Assembly: GCF_901538355.1 (NCBI RefSeq)
Contig: NZ_LR593887.1
Location: 496,001-560,000 of the forward strand
Reading direction: 5' to 3'
Source: Tuwongella immobilis
GTDB lineage: Bacteria; Planctomycetota; Planctomycetia; Gemmatales; Gemmataceae
Length of the DNA stretch: 64,000 nt
The first letter of the stretch is position 1, and every line of letters begins with the position of its first letter. Below, one piece after another: positions 52,301 through 60,971 of the stretch. Below the pieces are notes generated by a model that saw only the letters and a program-made list of their open reading frames with translations, had not been told where the DNA came from and made no database searches. Both the position numbers and the translations under genes were made by a program.

Positions 52301-54289
52301 ATGTCGTTCGGAAAGCCACAATCGCTTCCGTTTGTCAGTCCATTTGGGAAAACTGCGTCGGATCTGCCACCGCCGGCCGCGCCGCGTCCTCGGTTGGGGT
52401 TGGGGGAGTTGATCCGACAATCGGCATTGGCTCCGTTTCGCCTCGCGGGGTTGGCTGCACTGCTGCTGTTGGCCCTGCCGGGGTTGATGAAATTGGTGTC
52501 GCTGCCGATGCAGGCGTCCAGCCAACAGGTGGATGCCGATTTGGTGGCATATCGCTTGTTGGATCGTTCGCGGGTGGTGCCCCCCTTCGTGACCCCGTTG
52601 TGGCCGCTGGGGGATTTCGCCACGTTGCAATCGCAGGTGGTGATGCTGGCCCCGCCGCGCACCCCCGAACAGCGCTTGGGCGATCAATTTCTGGGCCGAC
52701 CCGCCACCGCAGTCTTGGTCGATCGCCAGCAGGAGTCGGTGCCCATGGGAGGCACGTTGCATCGGTTGCGGGATGCCGATGGCAGCGAACGCACAATCAC
52801 CAGTGTGACATTTCATTACAACCCGCGACCGGGTGAGTTGGATCTGGCAGAGAAAAATCTGGCGAAGTTATTTCCCTCGGCGGCATCACAAGCCGCGCTG
52901 CGGGAGTGGGGTGAATCGCTGCATTGGAGTCTATGGCTTCGGCAGCAACCGCTTTCGGTGGTTCCATTTGCGTTGATTCCCGAGCCGACCGAAGCCACCA
53001 AAGCGGAACAGCTTTGGCTGGCCTGGCGGATGTTTGCCGGGGATAGTCCCGATGATGGGGCCGATCTGTTTCGGCTGGGGGAATTGTTCGAAGAGGCATT
53101 TCCCGAGACGCCGGATTATGTGGCGGCTCTGAATTGGGGCAAAGCCTTGTACGAACGCATGGAGGCCGATTTTCAGGCGTATCAAGCCGATCTCAAGGCG
53201 ACGCTTGGGAATGCGGGTTCCGAGAAAACCGAAGCCGCGATCGTGGCCAATTTCAAGCGGGTGCTGCCACCCAATACCACGCTCACGCATGCCTGGCTGG
53301 TCTATCGCTACTACGGACTCACGCCCGCCTCTCGGCAAGTGGCGTTGAAGCGTTGGGAGCGGTGGTTCGCCTCGGATCGGCATGATGCGGTCATGAGTTT
53401 CGGGGCCAAGGTGGCCGAGGAACGCCATGCCGCCCAAGAGCCGCTGCCGCCCATTCCCGAATCGCAACAGTGGGTTTGTGCCATCGAGCGAATTGTTGGG
53501 ACAGATGGGGCCGGGAAGCGGGCCATGCAGGCCGCGACGGATTTGGTCGGGTTCCAAGGATCGCAATTGGTCAACAATGCGCTTCAATGGTCGAATCTTC
53601 AGGTGGGGTTGCAACAATCGCTTCTGGCCCGCGATCGCATGGAATCCGCCCTGGCCGACCCGCTCGATTTATCCCTGCGATATCGGCCGCTGCGCATTTG
53701 GCTGCCCATCGGGTTGGCCGTGCTGATGGCGCTGGCGGTGCAGGGGGTGATTCACTGGCTGCTGGCGATTTGGGTGCTGGATGCATACGGCCAAAGTCGC
53801 TGGTATGCCTATTTGCAAACCCGCGGGGCCGTGCCGATCTGGTTGCTGCTGATTTCGCTGGGGCTGGGCGTGGTGCTGGTGTCGGTCGTGCCGATGGTTT
53901 CGGTGAGCGAAATCGCTGCACTGCAACGCATCGATCCGGGCGATCAATTCGGCCTGGGCGTGCAGGCGCTGGTGATGGGCGTGATGCTCCTGATGACGCT
54001 GCGATTGGGCATGGGCCTGGTGCTGCTGGCGTTCGGCATCGATCTGGAACGATTGTGGCTGGATTGGTTGCTGGCGGTGGGGGTGACAGCCGCGATTCTG
54101 CTGTTCTTCGGCCATCCGATCGCTGCCATTGGCGTGATTGTGCTGGTGGAGCTGCTGCCGGCCGTGGTGCTGTGGTGCTCGCGACGGCATGAATCGCTGG
54201 GGATTGAATCGCATTGGGTTGAATATGCGAACGATCCGCGCCGCTTGGCGGATTCCCCGGAAGCGGTTGCTGCGACGCCGTTTCGATAA
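52301..54289 (+). CDS. Large membrane protein, unknown
   Basis: The 662-residue protein has one N-terminal helix (FRLAGLAALLLLALPGLM), a soluble region of about 400 residues (predicted helical, Trp-rich), and about five C-terminal helices (IWLPIGLAVLMALAVQGVIH; IWLLLISLGLGVVLVSVV; LVMGVMLLMTLRLGMGLVLL; WLLAVGVTAAILLFF; IAAIGVIVLVELLPAVVLW). No domain was recognised. GAGG lies six bases before the ATG. It follows phnX after 24 bases on the same strand, so it may be part of that operon, but nothing in it points to phosphonates. Confidence 0.75.
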   Translation: MSFGKPQSLPFVSPFGKTASDLPPPAAPRPRLGLGELIRQSALAPFRLAGLAALLLLALPGLMKLVSLPMQASSQQVDADLVAYRLLDRSRVVPPFVTPLWPLGDFATLQSQVVMLAPPRTPEQRLGDQFLGRPATAVLVDRQQESVPMGGTLHRLRDADGSERTITSVTFHYNPRPGELDLAEKNLAKLFPSAASQAALREWGESLHWSLWLRQQPLSVVPFALIPEPTEATKAEQLWLAWRMFAGDSPDDGADLFRLGELFEEAFPETPDYVAALNWGKALYERMEADFQAYQADLKATLGNAGSEKTEAAIVANFKRVLPPNTTLTHAWLVYRYYGLTPASRQVALKRWERWFASDRHDAVMSFGAKVAEERHAAQEPLPPIPESQQWVCAIERIVGTDGAGKRAMQAATDLVGFQGSQLVNNALQWSNLQVGLQQSLLARDRMESALADPLDLSLRYRPLRIWLPIGLAVLMALAVQGVIHWLLAIWVLDAYGQSRWYAYLQTRGAVPIWLLLISLGLGVVLVSVVPMVSVSEIAALQRIDPGDQFGLGVQALVMGVMLLMTLRLGMGLVLLAFGIDLERLWLDWLLAVGVTAAILLFFGHPIAAIGVIVLVELLPAVVLWCSRRHESLGIESHWVEYANDPRRLADSPEAVAATPFR

Positions 54290-54327
54290 TTGCGGATGGC
54301 AGCGCGAATTGCCAACGCACGATCCAT

Positions 54328-54360
54328 CGGGGCAGGTCGATTTCGGGTCGATCTGCCCCG
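54328..54360 (+). terminator. Terminator of the phn-type operon
   Basis: CGGGGCAGGTCGA (54328-54340) and TCGATCTGCCCCG (54348-54360) form a 13-base stem with one G-T pair and a seven-base loop, 38 bases after the stop codon. The following bases include TCGTTTCCC, a weak T run. Confidence 0.7.
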
Positions 54361-54551
54361 ACTCGTTTCCCGGTCCAATACCGCGCTCCCACGCTTGATT
54401 TTGAGGCGAAATCGGCTCTGCGATGGGAGCAATTTCCCGAATGAGAATCGGCCAACCGAGCGAGCCGCGAAGCCCCCCTTGCAAATCGCCAGTTTTCGTC
54501 GGAAAAGATGCCCCTTCCAGCAGATCCGAGATATTCTTTGGCAGGCGAATT

Positions 54552-54560
54552 TGGTACAAT
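54552..54560 (+). promoter_or_regulatory. Extended -10 promoter of gyrB
   Basis: TGGTACAAT is an extended -10 element (TG-N-TACAAT, five of six in the hexamer). No good -35 lies 16-18 bases upstream, which is normal for extended -10 promoters. The predicted start is near 54567, about 55 bases before the gene. Confidence 0.5.
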
Positions 54561-54620
54561 ATCACTGGAATTGGCGACGATTTGGTTGACCCCGATTCAC
54601 CGCACGCAGGATGGATGACG

Positions 54621-57200
54621 ATGACCCCAGCTAGCACCCCGGAACCCGATACCGCGGTCGCCGATGCGGAGGCCCGCAATCGTGGCGGCGAGTATACGCA
54701 AGATAGCGTTCAGGTGCTTCGGGATGCCGCTCACATTCGCAAACGCCCCGGCAACTACATCCCCGACACGGGATCGCGTGGCTTGCACCACTTGGTTTAC
54801 GAACTCGTTTACAACAGCGTCGATGAAGCGCTGGCCGGGTTCTGCAAAACCATCACCGTCACAATTCACCTGGATGGAACGCTCTCCGTTCGGGATGATG
54901 GTCGTGGCATTCCCGTGGAAATGCACCCCGGCGAAGGTCGCCCGACCCTGGAAGTGGTGCTGACCACCGTGGGAGCTGGTGGGAAATTCGATAACAACGC
55001 GTACAAAGTTTCCGCCGGGTTGCACGGCATGGGTGCCAAAGCCGTGACCGCGCTCAGCGCCTGGACCGAAGCGCAAGTCCGCCGCGATGGTCGGACCTAT
55101 GTGCAAGAGTACGAGGCCGGCCGCGCCGTCACCACCGTTCGCGACATTGGTGCCGCCGATCACACCGGCACCAAAATCACCTTCCGCCCCGACCCGGAAA
55201 TCTTCAAAGACGCCACCTTCGTTTACGATACCCTCGAAGATCGCTTGCGCGAATTGGCGTTCTTGAATCGTGCCCTGCGGATCACCCTGATGGATGAACG
55301 CACCGGGCAGACCGAGTCGTTCTTCTACGAAGGCGGCATCGGCGAGTATGTCGCCTGGATGAACCGCGATGATTCGCCCGATCATCCGCCGATTTACATT
55401 CACAAAGTGGCCGACCGCATGCAGGTCGAAGTCGCCCTGCAATACAGCCAGATCGAAGGCGACCGGGTGCGGGCGTATGCCAATAATGCCTACAATCCCA
55501 GCGGGGGAACCCACTTATCCGGTTTCCGGGCCGCGCTCACCCGCACGCTGAATGCCTACGGCGAAAAGGAAAATCTGTTCAAGGGCGACCTGAAGCCCAT
55601 CGGCGATGACTTCAGCAAGGGACTGACCGCGGTGGTCAGTGTGCAGTTGGCCGAGCCGCAGTTCGAATCGCAGACCAAGGTGCGATTGAACAACCCGGAA
55701 GTCGCCGGGGTGGTTTCCAGCGCGGTCAGCGAAGCGCTGAGCAAATATCTGGAAGAAAATCCCAAAGACGCAGGGAAAATCATTCGCCGGGCGATGCTGG
55801 CCGCCGAAGAACGCGAAGCGATCGCCAAAGCCCGCGAAGCCCTGCGAAAACGCAAGAACATCCTCAGCAACGGTGGCTTGCCCGGCAAGCTGATGGACTG
55901 CACCAGCAAAGGCGATGACTGCGAGCTGTTCCTGGTGGAAGGGGATTCCGCCGGTGGCTCCGCCGAAGGTGGACGCGATCGCAAGTTCCAAGCCGTGTTG
56001 CCATTGCGCGGTAAGCCGTTGAATGTCGAAAAGGCCCAGTTGGAGACCATGCTCAAGAACGAAGAAATCGTGAGCATCATCTCCGCCATCGGCATCGACA
56101 TTGGCAACCCCGAAGATGTCTCGAAAATTCGCTACGGCAAAATCATCATCCTGACCGACGCCGACGTCGACGGTCAGCACATTCGCACGCTGCTGCTGAC
56201 GTTCTTCTTCCGCCAGATGCGCAAGCTCGTGGAAGCAGGGCACATCTATGTCGCCCGGCCGCCGTTGTTCAAGGTCGTCCACAAGAAGCAAAAGCAGTTT
56301 GTGCAAACCAACGAAGCCCTCCACCAAGCCCTGATGGAACGGGGCCGAACCGGAGCGGTGCTGGAAGTGGGCATCGAAGGCGAGCCGCGACTGATTACCG
56401 GCGAGACGCTCAATTCGCTGCTGGCGGTGCTCGACGAACTCGAGCATTCGCTTAACGTGTTGGAACGTCGCGGGTTATCGCTGGCAATGTTCCAACCAAT
56501 GCTGAAGGATCACACGCTGCCGGTGTTCCGCGTGCGATTGGGCGCAGAAGAACATTGGTTCTACACCTCCGCCGAAGTCGATGAATTCCGCAAGCAGAAA
56601 TCGGCGCAGTTGGGCCGCGAATTGATTATTGCCGATACGTTGCTGTCGCAATTTACGCAGTCGGGGCAATCGGCCACTGGCGGCGATGCGGGCCAAAAGA
56701 CCGCCACCCCCGCGACACCTGCATCCACCCCGGCACCATCTGCCGATGATGATGTGCAAATGTATCTGCAAGAATTGCAGGAAATCCGCGGCTTGAATCG
56801 GGCATTGGCGAAATTCGCCGCCTTGGGATTCGCCTTCGAGGATCTCATCCCCTTGCAGCGCATCGCCGGCCGCGAACCGCCGATTCGGTACCACTTGGTC
56901 AACGGCGAACAGCGCAAAGCGATGCCACATCTGCGCGTGCTGACGCATGAAATTCGCCGAATGGGCGAAAAAGGCTGGGCGATCACCCGCTTTAAGGGGC
57001 TGGGTGAAATGGACGCCGACGAATTGTGGGATACCACGCTCGACCCCAGCAAGCGGATGCTGCTGCAAGTGTCGTTGGTGGATGCTCAAAAGGCCGACGA
57101 TATGTTCCGCGTGCTGATGGGTGATGAAGTCGAAGGCCGACGGAAGTTTATCTTCCAGCACGGGATCGACCTGAAAGAATTGGATTACGGCGGCGCGTAA
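54621..57200 (+). CDS. gyrB: DNA gyrase subunit B
   Basis: The 859-residue ATPase subunit of gyrase introduces negative supercoils with GyrA. Seen in order: RKRPGNYIPDTGSRGLHHLV, the GHKL ATPase (YNSVDEALAG; DDGRGIPVEMHP; SAGLHGMGAKAVTAL), the transducer, the Toprim domain (ELFLVEGDSAGGSAEGGRDR, PLRGKPLNVEKA, ILTDADVDGQHI), an insert of about 170 residues with a Pro/Thr/Ala-rich acidic linker, and the C-terminal GRFKGLGEM-type motif (RFKGLGEMDADELWDTT). It is longer than the 640-residue short type and similar in length to E. coli GyrB. The start is uncertain between 54615 and 54621; AGGA is nine bases before the latter. No gyrA, dnaN or recF is nearby. Confidence 0.95.
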   Translation: MTPASTPEPDTAVADAEARNRGGEYTQDSVQVLRDAAHIRKRPGNYIPDTGSRGLHHLVYELVYNSVDEALAGFCKTITVTIHLDGTLSVRDDGRGIPVEMHPGEGRPTLEVVLTTVGAGGKFDNNAYKVSAGLHGMGAKAVTALSAWTEAQVRRDGRTYVQEYEAGRAVTTVRDIGAADHTGTKITFRPDPEIFKDATFVYDTLEDRLRELAFLNRALRITLMDERTGQTESFFYEGGIGEYVAWMNRDDSPDHPPIYIHKVADRMQVEVALQYSQIEGDRVRAYANNAYNPSGGTHLSGFRAALTRTLNAYGEKENLFKGDLKPIGDDFSKGLTAVVSVQLAEPQFESQTKVRLNNPEVAGVVSSAVSEALSKYLEENPKDAGKIIRRAMLAAEEREAIAKAREALRKRKNILSNGGLPGKLMDCTSKGDDCELFLVEGDSAGGSAEGGRDRKFQAVLPLRGKPLNVEKAQLETMLKNEEIVSIISAIGIDIGNPEDVSKIRYGKIIILTDADVDGQHIRTLLLTFFFRQMRKLVEAGHIYVARPPLFKVVHKKQKQFVQTNEALHQALMERGRTGAVLEVGIEGEPRLITGETLNSLLAVLDELEHSLNVLERRGLSLAMFQPMLKDHTLPVFRVRLGAEEHWFYTSAEVDEFRKQKSAQLGRELIIADTLLSQFTQSGQSATGGDAGQKTATPATPASTPAPSADDDVQMYLQELQEIRGLNRALAKFAALGFAFEDLIPLQRIAGREPPIRYHLVNGEQRKAMPHLRVLTHEIRRMGEKGWAITRFKGLGEMDADELWDTTLDPSKRMLLQVSLVDAQKADDMFRVLMGDEVEGRRKFIFQHGIDLKELDYGGA

Positions 57201-57306
57201 GTCGAATCCTGGTCGTGGGTTCCGATCAACCGATTGGCTGCAATGGGGGCTCTATTTGCGGTCAATCGGTTCTGTTGTCGAGGCTTGCACATTTCAAGGG
57301 GCAGCA

Positions 57307-58890
57307 ATGAGCGATTCCCAACCCAACTCGGGGGACCAATCGGTTCCGCCGGGTCAAATGAAGCTGCCGCCGAGCCATGCGCCCACGATTGTGCATTCGG
57401 GCGACATGGGCACGTTGCAATCGCCGCCGCCGATCACACCGCCGAATTCGGCCGATGGAACGGGGCCAACCTTGCCGAAGATCCCGGGCTACGAAATCCA
57501 AGGGGAACTCGGTCGCGGGGGGATGGGAATCGTCTACAAAGCGGTGCAACCCTCGCTGCGGCGGACGGTTGCGCTCAAAGTGCTGCTCTCGGGTACGCTC
57601 GCCAGTCCGCAGGATCGCAAGCGATTCCAACTCGAAGCGGAGTCGGCGGGGTCGTTGATTCATCCGAATATCGTGAATGTGTTTGATTTCGGGGAGATTG
57701 ACGGCAAGCCATTTTTCTCCATGCAGTATGTCGAGGGGCACTCGCTGGCCGATCGCGTTCGCCGGGGGGCACTCCAACCGATGGAAGCGGCGCGGCTCGT
57801 CGCTACGATTGCGCGGGCGCTGGAGTTCGCCCACGAACGTGGGGTGCTGCACCGCGATCTGAAGCCGCATAACATTTTGTTAAATGAAGAAGAGCATCCG
57901 TATCTTACGGATTTCGGTTTGGCCCGCCGGGTGGATGAGCCGGGGAAAACGCAAACGGGCACCATTTTGGGCACGCCCGCATATATGCCCCCCGAACAAG
58001 CGCAGGCGGATACCAATCTCACCCCCGCGACGGATATTTATTCGTTAGGCGCGGTGTTATATGAATGCATCACCGGGAAGCCGCCATTTGAGGGCGATCA
58101 CGCCATTGAAATCATCGCGCAGGTGATTGACAACCCCCCGGTTGCGCCGCGAGAAATCAACCCGGAAATCCCCCGCGATCTGGAGACGATTTGCCTGAAG
58201 TGCTTGGAGAAAGACCCCTTACAGCGATACGCCAGCGCGGATGAATTGGCCAACGATCTGCAGCGATTCCTCAACGGCGAATCGATCCAAGCCCGCAGTC
58301 TGAATCTGATGGAACGCATGGTGCGGGCCATTGAACACGATCGGCTGGATGAAGAATTCGCCAAATATGGGTCGTTATTCTGTTGGTATTCGTTAGTGAT
58401 GGCGATTCCTGAAGTGATGATTACCTTCATCATTCTGAATGATTTAGATGGCACATTGTTAGCTTTGGTGCAATTTAGTCGGGCGGCGTTATTTGTGATT
58501 TTGTTAGCCTGGTATCGCAATTGGAAAATTATTCCACAGACGGCGACGGAGCGGCATCTCTGGTCGGTCTGGGGCGGGTATTTGGTCTGCTGCTTCGTGA
58601 TTGGCTTTAGCAATCGCATGCTGATGGGGTGGGAAACCAAGGTGGAACCGCGGTTGTACATCAGTCTGGCACCGATGACGGCGTTGGCATTCATTTCGAT
58701 CGCATCTCGTTTCTGGGGCGGGTTTTACGTCTGTGCGGCTTGCTTCATGCTGCTGCCGGTGGTGATGGTGCAGGATCTCCGCTGGGCCGCATTGGAATTC
58801 GGCGCATTGTGGGCGGTGATTCTCTTCACCATCGGGTTACGGCTGCAGAAATTGGCAGCGGCCTATCACGCCCGCTCGCATTCGCAATAA
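57307..58890 (+). CDS. Ser/Thr protein kinase with polytopic membrane tail
   Basis: The 527-residue protein has a Pro-rich tail (about 60 residues) and a PknB-type kinase domain near 65-335: P-loop GELGRGGMGIVYKAVQ, Lys in VALKVLL, catalytic loop HRDLKPHNILL, DFGLARR, and the activation segment through LGTPAYMPPEQAQ. After a short linker, about five or six membrane helices form the C-terminal 190 residues (FCWYSLVMAIPEVMITFIIL; AALFVILLAWY; GYLVCCFVIGF; LAPMTALAFISI; FYVCAACFMLLPVVMV; ALWAVILFTIGL). Most bacterial kinases of this type have one helix and an external sensor, so this form is unusual. The start at 57307 was chosen because the earlier in-frame ATG at 57256 has no ribosome site. 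Confidence 0.92.
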   Translation: MSDSQPNSGDQSVPPGQMKLPPSHAPTIVHSGDMGTLQSPPPITPPNSADGTGPTLPKIPGYEIQGELGRGGMGIVYKAVQPSLRRTVALKVLLSGTLASPQDRKRFQLEAESAGSLIHPNIVNVFDFGEIDGKPFFSMQYVEGHSLADRVRRGALQPMEAARLVATIARALEFAHERGVLHRDLKPHNILLNEEEHPYLTDFGLARRVDEPGKTQTGTILGTPAYMPPEQAQADTNLTPATDIYSLGAVLYECITGKPPFEGDHAIEIIAQVIDNPPVAPREINPEIPRDLETICLKCLEKDPLQRYASADELANDLQRFLNGESIQARSLNLMERMVRAIEHDRLDEEFAKYGSLFCWYSLVMAIPEVMITFIILNDLDGTLLALVQFSRAALFVILLAWYRNWKIIPQTATERHLWSVWGGYLVCCFVIGFSNRMLMGWETKVEPRLYISLAPMTALAFISIASRFWGGFYVCAACFMLLPVVMVQDLRWAALEFGALWAVILFTIGLRLQKLAAAYHARSHSQ

Positions 58891-58994
58891 CCGCTCCGAG
58901 AGAACTTTTTCACGATGTCGCCAGCAGCCGCTTGCATCGGCGGGGCAATCGGTTACGATCGCCTTTTTGTTTGCGACCCGTGAGGTTCTCTCCC

Positions 58995-60827
58995 ATGCTC
59001 GGGGCTGTCGCCTACGTTCAAGATCTCAACCCGTTGGGGAATCGTCTGTTCTCCACGGTGATCGCCGCCATGCCGGTGATTGTGCTGTTCTATTTGCTGG
59101 TTGTGCGGCGTTGGCTCGCCTCTTGGGCTGGGCTGGCGGGATCGATCACCGCAATCGTGATTGCTTGGACCATCTACGGGATGCCATTGAAAATGGCGTC
59201 TTGGTCGTTTGTGCATGGAGCCGTCTTTGGGTTGTTGCCCATCGGTTGGACCGTGTTCAACGCGATGATGATTTACAACCTCACGGTGGTGACGGGGAAT
59301 TTCGCCATCATCCGCCGTTCGGTGGCCGGATTGTCGGCGGATGCTCGCTGCCAGGCGGTACTCATCGGGTTTGCCTTCGGGGCATTCATGGAAGGGGCGG
59401 CCGGCGCGGGGTCGCCGGTGGCCATCTGCGGGGCCATGCTCGTGGGCTTGGGCTTCCAACCGTTCAAAGCCGCGGTGATTTGTTTAATCGCCAACACTTC
59501 GCCGGTCGCCTTCGGCGGACTCGCGGTACCCATTCTGACGCTGGGAAATGTGACGGATATTCCCGCCGAAACGCTGTCGGTGATGGCCGGGCATCAATTG
59601 CCGTTGATGTCGTGCTTGGTGCCAGCGTACATGATTGTGGTGCTGGCGGGCTTTCGCAAAACGCTGGAAGTCTGGCCGGTGCTGCTGGTGGCGGGCGGAT
59701 CATTCGGCATCTTCCAATATGTCTGTGCGACCATTCACACGTATGTGCCGGGGTTGGTGCTGTTTCAGATGACCGATATTTGCGGCGGGATTTTCTCGCT
59801 GCTCATCACGGCGGCATTCTTGAAATTCTTCTGGCAGCCCCGCCAGATTTGGCACTTTGACCCCGCAGCGATTCCCGCCCCCAGCACGCCGCCAACGTCG
59901 CGGCCGCCAGCCGATTCCGCGCATGCTGCTGAAGCTGCGCTCTTGGATCTGCCGCAAACGCCGGATCTGAAGGCCGACGATCCCCCGCTCACCGCCGGGC
60001 AGGTGATACGTGCCTGGGCACCCTTTGCCATCATGTCGGTCTGTTTGATTGGCAGCGGATTCATCCGGCAAATCGAATCGACCCAGGGCAAAGTGACGCT
60101 GTTTGGTGTGCAAAGCCGCTATGTCGAGCCGGTGCCGACGTTGCACTTGGAAGTCGAGCGGGCCGCGCAGTTGCAAAAGCCGGGATTGGCCGAACCCGAA
60201 CGCGAAAAAGCCGAATTCAACTTCGCCTGGGTGACGGCCCCGGGAACTCCGGTGCTGCTGGCGACACTGATTTCGATTCCAATTCTCGGGGCGAGTTTTG
60301 GCCAAATGCGGGAAGTGATGAGTCGGACGGTTCGGCAAATGAAAGTTCCGATTCCCACCATTGCCTTTATGCTGGGGCTGAGTTACGTCACGAAATATGC
60401 CGGGCTGGATGCTACGCTGGGGATTGCCTTTGCGGAAACGGGGAGTCTGTATCCGTTCTTCGCGGCAATGCTCGGATGGTTGGGTGTGTTTTTGACCGGG
60501 ACTGATGCCGGATCGAACGCCCTGTTCGGTTCGCTGCAAAAGATTACCGCCACGCAAATTCATGCCACGGGAGTGGTGACTCAACTGTCGCTGGAACAGA
60601 CGCAAATCCTGATCTGCACTGCGAATAGCACCGGCGGCGTGATGGGCAAAATGATCGATGCGCAGAGCATTTGCGTCGCCACGGCGGGCACCAATCAGAT
60701 CGGCCGCGAGGCAGACATTTTCAAGGCGGTCATTTGGCATAGCGTGGTGCTGGCTGCGGTAATTGGCTTGCTGACGCTGCTGCAAGCGTATGTCTATCCG
60801 TTTGTGCTGATGGTTCCGCATCTCTGA
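58995..60827 (+). CDS. L-lactate permease family transporter (LctP/LldP)
   Basis: The 610-residue protein has about 13 membrane helices. The family hallmark MEGAAGAGSPVAICGAMLVGLGF is followed by AAVICLIANTSPVAFGGLAVPI. Near the C-terminus come GYLGVFLTGTDAGSNALFGS-type (GWLGVFLTGTDAGSNALFGS) and ANSTGGVMGKMIDAQSICVA. It imports lactate or glycolate with protons. An inserted polar loop (about 285-345) holds Pro/Ala-rich linker. The frame is open upstream within the kinase gene, but ATG 58995 starts the conserved part and GAGG lies ten bases before it. The dehydrogenase gene follows 144 bases later on the same strand. Confidence 0.92.
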   Translation: MLGAVAYVQDLNPLGNRLFSTVIAAMPVIVLFYLLVVRRWLASWAGLAGSITAIVIAWTIYGMPLKMASWSFVHGAVFGLLPIGWTVFNAMMIYNLTVVTGNFAIIRRSVAGLSADARCQAVLIGFAFGAFMEGAAGAGSPVAICGAMLVGLGFQPFKAAVICLIANTSPVAFGGLAVPILTLGNVTDIPAETLSVMAGHQLPLMSCLVPAYMIVVLAGFRKTLEVWPVLLVAGGSFGIFQYVCATIHTYVPGLVLFQMTDICGGIFSLLITAAFLKFFWQPRQIWHFDPAAIPAPSTPPTSRPPADSAHAAEAALLDLPQTPDLKADDPPLTAGQVIRAWAPFAIMSVCLIGSGFIRQIESTQGKVTLFGVQSRYVEPVPTLHLEVERAAQLQKPGLAEPEREKAEFNFAWVTAPGTPVLLATLISIPILGASFGQMREVMSRTVRQMKVPIPTIAFMLGLSYVTKYAGLDATLGIAFAETGSLYPFFAAMLGWLGVFLTGTDAGSNALFGSLQKITATQIHATGVVTQLSLEQTQILICTANSTGGVMGKMIDAQSICVATAGTNQIGREADIFKAVIWHSVVLAAVIGLLTLLQAYVYPFVLMVPHL

Positions 60828-60971
60828 TCTGGCCATTGGCATAGGCGCAATGCCATCCGCATTGGCGGGGCCTCTTCCCGAATCGGGCCATGGGTGAAAC
60901 CGCTGGCCCGAGTGCCTACACTAATGATGGGACGACGGCAGCGAATTTCGATTCTTCAGGATGGACCGACG

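Larger units (their letters stand above)
54290..54620. other. Intergenic region with terminator and gyrB promoter
   Basis: These 331 bases lie between the membrane gene and gyrB. They hold the terminator at 54328-54360 and an extended -10 promoter at 54552-54560. The frame that continues gyrB upstream from 54423 lacks a ribosome site and a conserved N-terminus, so no additional gene is called. Confidence 0.6.
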
